A stretch of DNA of 64,000 nucleotides from assembly GCA_023014335.1 (NCBI GenBank), contig JAECYW010000017.1:310001-374000 (forward strand). The letters run 5' to 3'. The translations under genes and the position numbers were made by a program. This DNA comes from Galerina marginata. Taxonomy: Eukaryota; Basidiomycota; Agaricomycetes; Agaricales; Galerinaceae. Numbering within the stretch: the stretch's first letter is position 1; each line of letters begins with the position of its first letter. The notes under the pieces were generated by a model that did no database searches, had not been told where the DNA came from, and saw only the letters and a program-made list of their open reading frames with translations. This document shows positions 1-11,763 of this stretch, piece after piece.

Positions 1-221
1 ATTGGAAAGGGAGCAGGGGGAAAGCGAGAGAGGAAGACGAGGTGGGCTGCGCGGGGCTTTAAGGGCTGGAAGTGGGGCGCAAATAGACGGGGCAAGTGGG
101 ATGAAAACAGGGGATAGCTATATGATGTCACGAGCAACCTGCTTGGACATTCTATCCACAGCACGAGTCCCGCAACTCCAAGATGCAAGGGAGACGGCAA
201 CAAAATGGACAAAAAACGTAC

Positions 222-902
222 CTATAAATCCAATTAGGGATATATAGCGTCCGGTATAACCCAAGGGCGGCGAGGTAGTGTGTCGTGATGGTCTCAGCCT
301 CGCCCGTGCGCTGGAGCATGAAAAGCTGGGGGAGGATGGCGACAGCCTCAAGCCAGATAGAGAAGGACCAGAGGATCTCCGAGAAGTTGAACTTGTAGTT
401 GAAGATGAGGGCGAAAATGACGCAGGGTCCGAGGAGGTACTCGATTTTGAAAGTATCGATGGAGGGGTCGTGTGTTGGTCTGAGGGTGCGGGTGAATACC
501 TAGGTGGGGATTCAGTAAGAAAAGAGTGCGCTGACCTATATTTGAACTTCATAAGGTACAGGATGTAGCAGCTGCTACCAATGAAGAAGAGCTTCATCAC
601 GGAGTTGTACACCGACACAAAGCGGAAGAACAGGTCGAGATAACGCGTGACGAAGATGACAACGTAGAGCATTTGTGTCTTGAACGATATGCCTGTGCCA
701 TCCAAACGGTCAATATTATGTCATTGCTGAGAAGAAACACCACAAGCACCTCGACATGACCTCGTTGTCTGTATCTTGTGTAATAGTATAAAAATGGACG
801 CCAAATGCGAAAGGTCACCTATAGACAGAGAGCGTTAGCGCCGGCTCAGCGAACTCGCTTGCTTTGCGAGATATGCGCACCGAGCAACCTGAATAAATTC
901 AT
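222..902 (-). CDS. ERD2: ER lumen protein-retaining receptor (ERD2/KDELR), 3' end outside window
   Basis: Seven-TM receptor that retrieves HDEL/KDEL-tailed proteins from Golgi to ER. Four exons can be assembled: 881-902, 750-818, 536-692 and 222-479. The protein starts [16 protein letters not shown] and continues with [52 protein letters not shown] and [18 protein letters not shown], all diagnostic of the family, and ends in this window at NWIYR before a GT donor at 221. The last exon (the final TM segment and cytosolic tail) is not seen in the 221 bases left of the donor, so the last intron probably crosses the window edge. The start is the only ATG that places MNLFR in frame with the first splice site. 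Identification is by recalled family sequence, not a search. Confidence 0.93.
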
Positions 903-3900
903 CCTCCTTCACGGTATTTGTCGTGTTCTATGCAGAAGTAGTTTCTCGTCTCTTCAAAAGCCAAGGAGAAAGTCAGAAGTCCAGCAGAGCGCCACCGAAA
1001 ATTCTCTTCAGAGTTGAAAAAGGAGAAAAAGGAGGTGGTGGCTGAACGAAGGGCGGGTGTTGTGATCAGTGACGCTAGCGGCGAGGAAATGCGACGTGTT
1101 CGACATTGGCTTGTTTGCTTACCTAAAAAGGTCGCACACCCTATTTTTTGTGCCTCGCTGCCGCCATGCCGCATGCCACTGCCTTCCATGCTTCAACGCG
1201 ACAGTCTCCTGCAAGCCAGCCATGTTATTCCTTGATTCCGGTTCTTGAAACATAACATTGGCACGTCTAGCAACACAAATCGACACGGAAGAGCTCGTTT
1301 CTGAGGAACTGGACCAGCTGTTAGTCCTTGCGAAAACCTCTCTCTCTCTCCCGGTTTGAAATTTCGAATAACCAGAGGGGATATGTCTCTACTTTACTAC
1401 GGGAGGCCACCGAGGAGAAGCTGGCAATTTTGCCTTTGGGCATGTCTGAAATCTGGATGCCAGAGAGTTTGGTTGGCGTGACAAAGAATGGTCAGCGACG
1501 TTAGCCCTGTCTATCAATTTCCAGACTCGACGGCTAGATGCCTAGTCTGAGACGGATGGCTTTGTGAGTTATTTGTTTTATCAGCCTTGCCAAAGGACTT
1601 GTCATAGCTAATTTCTGATTCAGTAACTAAATGCCGACGAGGTCGCGAGCGCTTTTCAAAGCTCGCCGTCATAAAAATTTGAATAATCAGAAAAACTTAT
1701 CTGTGAGTCTTCCTGCTCCCTCGCTTTCCCCGAAAGCAACAAAAAGCAAAGATGTCCTAGTAAAAGGGTCGATTCAGCCCCGTGTCCTTCCTGCCTCGTC
1801 TTGTCCTCGCGCTCTTTATTTTTTTGCTCCTCTCCTCGATGCCCTTTCCGAGTTCCTTCTCTTCCCTCTCTCTTTCTCTCCCACTTTTCTTCCTTTGTGG
1901 CTCCAGTACTCGCTTGCTCGCCCACATATTCAGAATCCAGATTCCCAGAAGAAAGGACAAGAAACCCGCCCAAAGTGTCCTTTCCCCGATTCGCGCTGCG
2001 AGCCCAACAGCGTAGTGATCGTAAGGCTGGACCGACATAGTCCCTTGTCATCATCAGCATCCTCTTAATTGATGACTTGAATGATGTTCGGCCAAACAAA
2101 TTAGGCAGCGCGGTCCAAAGATCTAAGACGGCGCTGCAAAGGCACGGTCGGACAACCGGGGTTCTTAGCCATTATATCGGTTATTCCTCGGAAAGCTCGT
2201 TCATAGCCGAGCCAATGCTGGGAGAGATGCGGGCTTACCTCGTCTCACACCCATCCAGTGTATGGTGGTCCCGGACGTGGTTATACATCTCAAACGAACG
2301 ATATATTCTGTGGTTCCTACAGAACGCGCCCAACAGCGTTCGCGCGCAAAGCTCGACGCAGCGGAGCGTGTGGTGGTGCGTTTACAAGAGCTGGGCTTCT
2401 TTTGTCCTGTTTCCGATCGGTTTATGGGTTCTGTGGTGGCCTCAGAGTCAGCGGCTGGGGTTGGGAATTGGGCTGGGGTCGAGGCTGAGGGTGAACAAGT
2501 TGGGGTCGAGCTTGGTTCATGGACTCTTGGAGGCTCCCAGGAGTACTCGGAAGAAGAGTGTGGAGGTCCGGGGCGGGGTATTGGAGACATGGACACATAG
2601 GCGGTCGAACATGAGATCCAACGAAAGTCTGCATTTTTTTGCAGCGCTGAGCTTTTTGTTGCTTTTACCTTTTGAACCTCGGTCCTGTTTCCCGTGGATG
2701 GTCGACTGATTGACAGTCTTGTTCTTTGTGTTGCAGGTTAAATCGAGACGGAATCTGGCAAAAATCCCCATTCCATTTGAATTCCTGAAGTCCAACGCAC
2801 CTTGTTCGCCGCCAAGCTCCTCGAATTAGGACCGGCCTTCATTTCTTTTTTCGCCGTTTCATAGACTTTCAACGCTGTGAATACGAAGTCCCAAGCTGTC
2901 CCACAAGCTTGGCCGACGATACAGTCGACAATAAGGGACACGTCCGACGGTAGAACATCGGAAACGAAAATGGAGCACTTAAACGCCTCTCGTTCCCGGA
3001 TCTCAAGCTCAACCATCACGCATATGTTAGGAAGAGTCAAGAGGCAGGTGAATACTCAAATTAACTTCAGCATTGAATGTACGGTGCCCCACGCTATTAG
3101 CCTTTCTTCTATTTTCTCACCTTTTTGTGGCGCCGTCTCATATCGTTTTCTCATCTCTTTATCGTTGAGCTAACAATCCCCTCTCTACTTCTTTCAATAT
3201 AGACACGGATCAGAGTGTCTTCTATCTTCAGCACTGAGTCCAATGTTCACTGTACCACGCTCAGACCTGTAAACTGGAACACGTCGCCTTCCTTCGGTCT
3301 TCCTCTCATCGGTCCTCGTCCTTAGCTACATGTGCTACACTGCGCTGCGCATTTCACGCCATGTGTGCTCACACATTGCCTACGAGCATCATCACCCACC
3401 GTACCAGACTTGGTTAGGGTGGGATACTCGTATAACTCTGTGAGTTTTTTTCCCTTTGAGTGTTGTGGAGCTCTCGATTACACGTCTAACCAGATCTTGT
3501 CAGGCCGTCCTCAGGAATCCTTCATCCAAGTGCATCTTTGCCCAGCCTAGCACTAAAAATATGCTCGTGTAGGAACGACTGCCCTGATCCAGAGCTGTGC
3601 GGGTCTATTCTGACCAACCTCATGGCCACGAGTCTTTGCCAGTGGACTATTGCGATAGGCTGGTGCGGGTAACTGAGACTCAGGAACCTGGAAAGTTCAG
3701 GTCAACAGAACATGACATAGCACAGACCTTGAGCCTCGTCTGAGCACTCTAAATTTGGAGTTGAGCTCGATTCCTGGTCTCTGGTCTTGGGTCATCACCA
3801 TCACGGACAGGCACTTCCAAATCCCAAGGACGATTTGTACCGTACTCGTCGCGCGTCCATAATTTCATTAATCAGTGCTGCTCTGAGGATACTTTTCCCA

Positions 3901-4540
3901 GCGCAGCGCGGGCAGGTCCTTGTTCTACAGCAAGCCAAGACCAGGATACTCTCGCGTCGGAAGCGCGGAGGATCGAAACGGAATGAGATCTTTCGTTCTC
4001 GCACTCATATCGGGGTCTTTGTACATGGCCGCCTGCCCAGTGAAGACAAGGCTCATCACCTCCTATATCGTCGCCCATGCATGTTGACTCCCTTTTCAAG
4101 AATCGTAGGATTTTTCTCGAAGAAAGCGAAGAGGAAATCCTGGCCTTAAACCCGTTTACGCCGTGTATCACTCACACCTACCTCCACGGAGACAGACGCG
4201 GATCTACTCGCTCTTTTTCTGGGTTTGTTCGGGTTTCTAGCCAGCCTGACGAACTGCCATCGCGATTGGCATGATGATGGAATTTTCTCGCAAACTCGCA
4301 TTCTCTTATCGACCGAAAAAAATTCACACACATCGTCCTGTCATCTCCTTAATTCCTCGAAATCATCCATTTAATTCTCTAGCAAATAATCCCCCTTATG
4401 AATGTACTGAAAATGCTCTCGCCCGGCGTTGAGGATGAGCGTACGGAGGCCATTGTGGTGGTTTGAGCTTCGGCAGGGCGACACAGCGCCGGAACGCAAT
4501 TACGGAGTTAGCCGACTTATATCCGTCAACCGGTGGTATC
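903..4540. other. Intergenic stretch, no firm gene
   Basis: About 3.6 kb without a recognisable gene. It holds a CT-rich tract around 1780-1900, as in fungal promoters, and overlapping open frames at 2077-2709 that are G-rich on one strand and Pro/Ser-rich on the other; none has a recognisable domain. A minus-strand frame at 2738-3040 has protein-like composition (acidic N-terminus, then ALKVYETAKKEMKAG), but its upstream exons could not be found. Nothing here is called. Confidence 0.5.
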
Positions 4541-4592
4541 ACGTGGTGTGACGTCAGTTTCTATTGATAGAACGTGGGGAACGGTATATAAG
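4540..4592 (+). promoter_or_regulatory. Promoter-like cluster: E-box, CRE and TATA box
   Basis: CACGTG at 4540-4545, a palindromic TGACGTCA at 4549-4556 (ATF/CREB-type site) and TATATAAG at 4585-4592 lie within 53 bases in the order expected for a plus-strand promoter. The motifs are seen directly; promoter function is inferred. The presumed target is the unassigned reading frame that starts about 45 bases downstream. Confidence 0.45.
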
Positions 4593-4633
4593 GGAGGCAG
4601 ACTCGGGTTTATTCTCGAGCAGTTCTCGAGCCA

Positions 4634-4896
4634 ACATTGAACGCTCCGTGGTTGAAAACGAGGGTTGGAGTGCTGGAGAATAATATTACAGCGGGTACGG
4701 TTGTTGAGTTGATACCCACTGCTTTTGGATCCGGTGGTTCATGAACGAACGAAGGCCATATCATGATATAGTGCAGGAAGAAATCGTCCCTCCAGAGGAC
4801 CGAGGCACACAAATTAACATCAAAGCCACCAAGACCGATGACATCGTTGCTTTGTGCGCTCCGCCCGATAATAAAGAGTACGCATTGTGGTCATAG
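4634..4896 (+). other. Possible small spliced gene, unrecognised
   Basis: Two plus-strand segments read as one frame if a 38-base intron (4734-4771, GT...AG) is removed. The first contains LENNITAGTVVELIPTAFGS, the second IVPPEDRGTQINIKATKTDD, then stops at 4896. An ATG at 4741 would also give a 51-residue frame. Composition is protein-like and a TATA/CRE cluster sits just upstream. No ATG is seen for the first segment and no family is recognised. The minus strand downstream (4900-5105) is also open, so strand is not certain. Confidence 0.25.
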
Positions 4897-5491
4897 AGGC
4901 ACTTACAGACGACAAATTCACATGGAGTCGGTGTATTTGCACATGGAAATAAATGGCTCTTAATCAGTGACCACACGAATGTGGTTCCTCCATGGTCGTC
5001 CCAATATATAACTCCTGCTTGATCATTTAATCCCCCTGTCCACTGCTGAAGTTGTAAAAGAAATGTTACTTGAGCTACGCCATGATTATCAGCCAGGACG
5101 ACCAAGTAGGCAAGTCAGGAACACGCTCCTCCACAAGACCGTACTGCTGCTGGACTTGGAAGTACATGGCAGGGCTTCTCAATATTTGAAGAGGAAGAGG
5201 AAGTACGCCTACTTGAAGTTTACTGAAAGTTTGAATCACGATGGTTTGCAAAATTTAAGTGTTCTGGTGCCATACAATCAGTATGCAATAGCTCTACAGC
5301 CGGCGTACCGACAGGAGAGGTAAGCGTGTATATTCATATCTTGTGCAATGACTGTAACCTGAGACGTAAAATGTCTGTTGGTAGAACCCAAACATCATCA
5401 AGGGACAGAGAAATGAGGGTTACCTGGGCGTAGAGGTGAAATATCTGTTCGTAGGTATAAAGCAACGAAAATTGCAACAGTACGCAAACAT

Positions 5492-6243
5492 TTATGGATG
5501 TCCAGCCATTGGAGGCGATAGTGCGCTCGTTTCTTTGTCTTCCCTACCATCCAGCCAACTAGTGCACATAGGGCACCTCTTTGCCTGCACAGAAAGAGGA
5601 TTACAGCAGGGAAAAGGCATTATAGACTCCAAGACATTACCTTCGAGCTGATCTCCTTCCTGCAGTATGAACACTTGACAGTGTGACGGATGATTGAATC
5701 CTTGCTAAAATACCCGTAGATATTCGCTATGATATATAGGATAACGCCAATTCCAATGAAATTGACTAGTTGATCAATAAAGGCACTACACGATGAGATC
5801 AGCCAAGCGAGCTTTACGAAAAGCAGACCAGAGGACACACCCGTATGTTAGAATTACTGCGCCGTCCTCGACGGCTTGTTTCCGCGTGTTGTATCCATTT
5901 AAATAATGCGGCCCTTTGCGCATTACCAGAAACTTTTCTTCGAGGTTACGCGACACAAAAGGTAGCAGGGAAAGTGGGGGAAGAAGGATGTCGGACACAA
6001 GGGAGTTAACTACAGCAGTAAAGGCAGTAGCAATTCTAAGCAGAATTTCAGTAGGTAGGAACGAGTGAATCAGAGGCGGTGCTGTACATACATCAAACCC
6101 ACAGCGACCTCCAGCACATTGTCTCGCAGAGCAAATTGCACGAAACCGGTCCAAGCGCTCCTGAATGTCCTCTTCACTCTCGACTCTGTGTGCATCAGAG
6201 CTGCTCGCGTGTCATCAGAAACCCAATGGTCCACAGTCGCCAT
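5492..6243 (-). CDS. mscL: Large-conductance mechanosensitive channel, MscL family
   Basis: Fungal homologue of the bacterial pressure-release channel. Four exons (6092-6243, 5841-6035, 5641-5785, 5492-5584) join to 194 residues. Near residue 40 comes FALRDNVLEVAVGLI, then AFTAVVNSLVSDILLPPLSL, the pore-lining TM1 and loop of MscL, followed by a second TM segment (FIGIGVILYIIANIYGYF). The C-terminus is longer than in bacteria and carries two CxxC pairs (CSYC, CPMC) typical of fungal versions and suggestive of a zinc ribbon. The start is the first in-frame ATG; an open TTG frame extends upstream without an ATG. A 271-bp transposable element ends up 93 bases upstream of this ATG. Gene order gives no hint of the cellular membrane involved. 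Confidence 0.9.
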
Positions 6244-6336
6244 GTAGTTTGTGTTTTTTGTCGAAGGTGGAGTGGTTGGAAGGAAGGAGTGCAAGCATTA
6301 CAGGGCCTTGCATCATTGCGGGAAGCGGCCCGGGTT

Positions 6337-6607
6337 CATCAGCAAAACGTCCAAATAGTTTCCGGGTTTCCCGTGGTTTTCGGCGGTTTTCAGGTCTCCG
6401 GAAACCTGGAATGGCAATTTCTGTCAAAAGACTAGTCGTTATTCTAGTCAGGGTCTTGACCCTGCCACCGACCCCCGGCCGGTTTCTGGAAAAAGTGACA
6501 TAGGTCACCAATTTAGGCCAAGTTCCCAGGTCTCAGGGTTTTTGCCGGTTTTTGCCGGTTGCTCAACTTGAGAAACCCGTGGAAACTAAACGGCTTGATT
6601 TCTGATG
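6337..6607. mobile_element. 271-bp MITE-like element, copy 1
   Basis: Matches 19522-19792 over the full 271 bases with no difference found. It begins CATCAGCAAAAC and ends in the complement of CATCAGAAATC, so it has short imperfect terminal inverted repeats, with similarity continuing inward (both arms carry TAGTTTCC). The flanks are TT on both sides, consistent with a 2-bp target duplication. It has no coding capacity beyond short shadows and contains a tandem TTTTTGCCGG pair. It lies in the presumed promoter of the MscL gene. Confidence 0.8.
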
Positions 6608-7626
6608 TTCCCGAAACGTCATAAGCTGCTCTGACGCTTTGCTGCCTCATACTGAACATGTACGAGTACTCCAAACCTGCCGCATCACTTGTTGATCCAC
6701 TAAGTATCGTTCTCCCTACTGCCAGATGGCTCAACGCTTCTTCCGAGCATACTGTACATCCAAGGGAGATATACAGGTATATTTGTACAATAGGATTTTA
6801 GCCATCTTCTCTCCCGCCCCATCATGCGGCCATACGCATTTCTTACTTCCGATAACACATCGGCTGAGGGCATCGATTTGCGGGCACGGCGCACAAATGC
6901 CTTTCTTTAAGCTGATCACGGTGAAGATGGTATTCGATCATTCGATTTTTGAATGAGTTCGAGGGCTGCCATATCTTACTAAGTATCTGATGTAACTTGC
7001 GCCTCTACCCAGAATCCAGATTCAAAAGCTCGTAGCGGAAATTTCGGAAATCCTACCAGAGGCATACATCGCCGGGTTGCAGAACCCTGTGCTTTCCAAG
7101 TAATATGTATGCCTTATGCACACCACTTCACACCACTCTTTTATTGACAGAACACTGGCACTTCCCAACGCGTTGGAGAATTTTGTTGTTGATTTCAAAT
7201 CCTGGGGGATAGACACGGATCGGGAATTTGGAGGGCCTTCGACTGGCTCCATTTTGGAATTTTTCTTCGTTTCAACAGCCAGAGTCTGTATCGAGCCATT
7301 TTCGCGGAGAGAAAGTCAAGTTAGTCAACCGCTCTTTGGAATATCCGTGAAATAAACACACAACTTTTGAAATGTATGTATCCCACCACCGGGGGGGAAT
7401 CTCCCGTAGAAGGGCAGAGTACTTACGTACAGAGAATGCACTAAAATCTTAATCGGTGTTCTGTAGACCTCTATGCAGATCCTTGCAATGTGAAGTGTTT
7501 ATAGGTCTATAAGCGGAACTTATAATGCGAAATTTTGTTCCTCCAGTATAGTCTCTGAATCTCTCCCCGCGCTTTGAGTACTCCTACCCATAAGTCTGGC
7601 ATTTTTCGTAATTCTTGGCGACCTGC
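6608..7626. other. Intergenic, nothing recognised
   Basis: About 1 kb between the MITE and the 3' end of the first 7TM gene. Only short open frames without recognisable domains are seen. Part of it should be the 3' untranslated region of the minus-strand 7TM gene. Confidence 0.5.
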
Positions 7627-9100
7627 CTAGACGGCCAACGGACCTACGTTAGCCACAGGACTGTTGTCTTCGTTTGTGAATGACCAAGGGGATATGTCTG
7701 TGCCATTTGACAGTCCTGTAATATTGCCATCACCACTGGGAAAGGAAGGGACCGAGATGGCGGCATGAGTGCCACTAAATCTAGAAGGAGAGGGCCGTGC
7801 TGAGGACAATGGTGTAAGCTGGTCGGAAATCGACGTGAATGCAATAGAGGGCTCATTGGTTGAATTTGTATATGGCGATAGAGGTTGTGGCGCCGTGTCG
7901 GCTATCGTGAGTCCGTGGTTAATGTAGGAAGGTTGTTCATGTTGTGACCGACGCGCTGATGTTTGCTTTTGAGACATGTGCGTGGTATCCTTTGGATCGG
8001 TGGGTTGATTGTTTCCGTTGGAGAGATTTTTCCGTCTTTGTATTAGGCGATAAAATAGCATTGCGACGACAAGAAGGTTGCATACGAGCAACGAGATACC
8101 ACACTGGCGCGGAACGTAAATACTAGCGCCGGATAAAAACGGGAGCCTGACCTGAAGTTGAGCAGTCATACCAACGATCACTGCAAATTCGGGACCTAGT
8201 CCGTCAGTTAAACAAACCGAGGTAATGAACGCGATCGAGGACAAGACAGAGAGGATGCTGCTCGAGAATAGAGCGAGCACAAGCCTGCGTTGACTTGTTG
8301 GAAGTTTTACTTTCCAAAGCATAGTCAATGGTGAAACGACGAGCATAATATCGGCAGCAATTTCGACTGTGGACAACCGTTTCGATCAAAATACATCCAA
8401 CATTAGACAAAAAAAGCGGTGGTGGTCCAACTTACACGTATAAAGACTATAAAGGCCAGCGACGCCACCTTTTCGCTTTAAGGCGCATGCCTTGACCGAC
8501 GTAGTGTACCATATCATGGAGGAGTCGTAGCATTGACCAATCGTCACGAGTATGCAGACAATACAAACAACCAAGAATGAGAGGCTGAGGCCGAAGGCAA
8601 ACCGTCGGCAGGTGTGACCTGGCGGAAATATCCTAGCCATAGAAAGGGCCAGGCTAATCCGGGACATCCTGGGGTAATCACCGTCAGAGTTAACCCCAGC
8701 GATGAAAGTAAATACATACCAGACGATGATGAAAAGTACGAAAGCACAGAACCAACGTGAAAAAAGCAGATCCACGTTATTTAGCGAAGGCTCTGGATAA
8801 GCGAGGTTATGATCAGGTCTATACTATTCGCTCAAACAAAGATTTACTCTCAGTTGCTGCCCATGTCAAACTCAAATACAGGCAGTCCACGATGAGCGGG
8901 ATGAGGACAACCCAGTCATCCCACCACATTCGGCATGAGCGCCACCTGTGCACCAGGCGAATGAGGGTGAATCCGATCGCGATGACCTGGAGAACGGTCG
9001 GACAAACTTTGGGAGGTGGGTCAGAAAAAAGGAAATTAGACATAGAAAGCATGTTGAACACACCGACCCATACCAGGCTATTTGGTGGTGATAAAGTCAT
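7627..9100 (-). CDS. Fungal rhodopsin-like 7TM protein, paralogue A
   Basis: Six exons (9064-9100, 8848-9006, 8720-8792, 8436-8668, 8152-8366, 7627-8103) encode 397 residues with no internal stop. Seven hydrophobic segments can be counted. Landmarks are MTLSPPNSLVW at the start, WWDDWVVLIPL in TM2, SRISLALSMARIFPPGH before TM4, VEIAADIMLVVSPLTMLW in TM5 and a Ser/Thr-rich cytosolic tail with FTSISDQ. The WWDD motif and the TM5-TM6 pattern resemble the fungal rhodopsin domain of PTH11/SAT4-type membrane proteins; this assignment is from memory. Intron positions and phases match paralogues C, D and F exactly. A role in sensing or signalling is inferred only; ligand and partners are unknown. Confidence 0.82.
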
Positions 9101-10701
9101 GATGGGGGTGGAAACCCATCGTTGGGTATATAAGTGCGAGTGGTTGAATTGTCAGGGTCAAGCCTGGTGAAGCGCTTGAGCCTCGGCAATAGCCTGTTTT
9201 CGCAGCCCGATATCCTGCACCCGGAGCCAACCCGGAGCACGTAGTTCCTACCAGTTGGGAAGATCTCCCACCACGGCGAAAAGAACCAGGCTTGTCGATC
9301 TCTTGCCAATAGGATATGATAGTAAGTGGCTCTCCGAGTCTGCGTCGATACAATTACTTATGCCAACTGGTTATAGAACCTTGACATACCGCGGGGGCCG
9401 TTAATTTTAATATAGGTTTCTGGCATGTCGGTGGAGTTCCCTACTTTGTCGGGTCCGAAAGGTACCCATGTCTACTCTATTCATAGTTTCACTGCTCGAC
9501 TACGAATAAGTAGACTCGCGATATTGTCCAATACGAACAGGTTTGAATTCCCTGACGAACAGTCAATTCAAGTTCTGCAACGGTACGAACGGGCGTCTAT
9601 CCACCCGGGCCAATGCATCAGCTGACACTGGCACAACCGCTTAGATTTGGGAACGCGATTGGATGTTTTCAGAGTGTGTCAACACAAATCAAATATGAAC
9701 ATGCAGCGAGATCTTTCGTCGTTTTAACACCTCTCCAGAGAATTGACATGAATCCTGTCACGACCAAATACCCAGAGAGAGGCAACAAACAATATTTCCG
9801 CCGATATACTGTACCTTGCATGTAACCTGTCCTGTCCGATTCAGAGCTACGGTCGTCACCGGTCAAGGAATACCCACTGGGTATGCCATCCGGCTTGTCT
9901 TTCAACAATTCAATATTGTGATGTCCCGTGCTCTCTAGGACACTCACAACTTGGTAGAGGCGTTTGCGATTAAATGGCTATTTCGACAACTCCTAGTCAT
10001 TAAACTACTCATGCTGTTTTCTACGGCGTTCATTCGGATGTATGACGACTGAACTCCTTGTTTGTTGTCACGGTGCAAGTGAATGCCTGAATACCCAGAT
10101 ATAAATTAGGCTCATTTATATCAGTACAGTATGTATCCGCTCCTTAAAAAATGCAACTAATATAAAGGTTTACAACTTGTATGTATATCGGGGATATCAC
10201 ACGAGAACAAAACGCACCTTCAGGGCGATGAGAGACGAGTTGCCGCGTTGTATATTCTTCGATTTGGGGTGATCCTGCGAGGAACTTACAGTTCACAGAA
10301 CTCCGCTGGAACCTGTTCGATGTAGCGGAGAATAGAATACGCCGCCGCCTCGCTCGGAGGGTATTTAAGTCAGGAAGGGTACTACTTCAGGTCGTCTAGC
10401 AGGGATGGCAGTACTTAGTGTGAATGGACCCACAGGGTCTCACGAACTTTCATGCGGAGCAATAATGAATGTCCGAACATAGCTCCCCAGGGTTTGCTTT
10501 CACAAGGGGTGGAAATGGATGGCTGCTTGTCGCCTCTTTAGAATAAGATGGTTGCACTGAGGACAGTTGCGAAGGGTCACAAGAAATCGATTTGAAAATT
10601 ATCGAAGTTCCACCATTCGTCGAGATCATTGTGAAGTCGTATCTGTAGGTTTGACAGCTTTCCAGTCTCTGGTGGTCATGGTTTAAGAAAGACCTGAGCT
10701 T
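9101..10701. other. Intergenic, nothing recognised
   Basis: About 1.6 kb between paralogue A and fragment B. Short open frames on both strands have no recognisable domain, and no tRNA-like or repeat structure was found. Confidence 0.45.
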
Positions 10702-10990
10702 TTAGCAAACCACTCCGAATCTTGCGCCGCTGATTTTATCTCGTAAATAATAAGTCGTAAAAATGGCGACCGAGGCGAGTACAGAGAAGATGCTGCAGGA
10801 GAATAAAGTAAACACAAGCCGGCGTTGATTAGTCGGGTGTTTTACTTTCCAGAGCATCGTCAACGGTGATGCAACAAGAAAAGCGTGGGTGGCAAATTCA
10901 ACTGCGGACGTGATTAAACTGCCAGCAGAAAAAACGTTCATGTTGTCCAACTTACGAAAAATCATAAATTAAGGCCTCGAAGGCTATCGG
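10702..10990 (-). pseudogene. Remnant of a 7TM paralogue (copy B)
   Basis: Only the fifth exon of the family is clearly readable: an acceptor, then VEFATHAFLVASPLTMLWK and RRLVFTLFSCSIFSVLASVA, matching paralogues A and C. The frame then breaks after ISGARFGVVC and stops; the exon that should follow, carrying TM7 and the tail, is absent. A short stretch upstream resembles the end of exon 4. First exon, TM1-TM4 and tail are missing, so this is a truncated relic of the tandem array. It lies between A and C on the same strand. Confidence 0.75.
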
Positions 10991-11763
10991 TGGGTGTTGG
11001 ACCGATGTACTCGAGTAGGTTGGACCTATTTAAAGAAGAATTGACGCCTTTAGGTTGTCTGTGGTTCAAGAGAATTCAAGAGAAAGACTGCGAGCATACA
11101 GTATGTAAGTCGTACAAAAAGTGCGATTTTAGGTGTTTTAAAGTTGATTCGACGATCCAAGGTATTGATCTCTTTATCCCAAAAAGTTCTGCCGAACTAG
11201 ACGCGTCTAGTAGTGGGTAAAGGATAAGAGGTACATTGCAAGTCTTTTCGAATCACATGGCACACCATATTAAGAAAAAAATGCGCCGAAGAGGGTTGAA
11301 TGTGGATGCAGACTAGTCTCACGAGGTTCTTCGCAGTGGCTGAATGGAAAAGGTCAGGATGTATCGAGCGTCGTCATAAATGCAGAGCCGCACAATATCG
11401 CATGGCCAACGGCGTGTTCGAGTCTATCCATCCATTGACAGATCTACTAAGGCGAAATCTGTGACAGGAGTGGCCCAGGCATCTGGTTCCAGTTCGTCTC
11501 CGGGGATTAAGCCATCGAAACGGAGTGCCTGATATACCGACGGCAAGTTTCATTTGGATCTGGGGAGATCTCAAACCCCTGCCGTCCTCTGTGGAGATCA
11601 TCCCAAAAGGGTTTTAAATTACAATACGACATAAATTTACAACCTGACAACCACTTGGATTCGGTTCGCGGCAAGAACTTGAATGAGATACTTGGCAGGG
11701 GCAAGAGGTGGGTCGGATGGGGTGTTCTACATCTCCTTACCAAGAGTAGGAGCCGTCGAGAGT

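Noticed and set aside
1631..2600. Long overlapping open frames on both strands
   Set aside because: They follow CT- and G-rich composition, show no domain, and no splice structure joins them into one plausible protein.
4403..4690. Possible solo LTR (TGT...ACA ends with an internal TATA box)
   Set aside because: No matching target-site duplication, no second copy in the window and no primer-binding site; the TATA and CRE are explained as well by an ordinary promoter.
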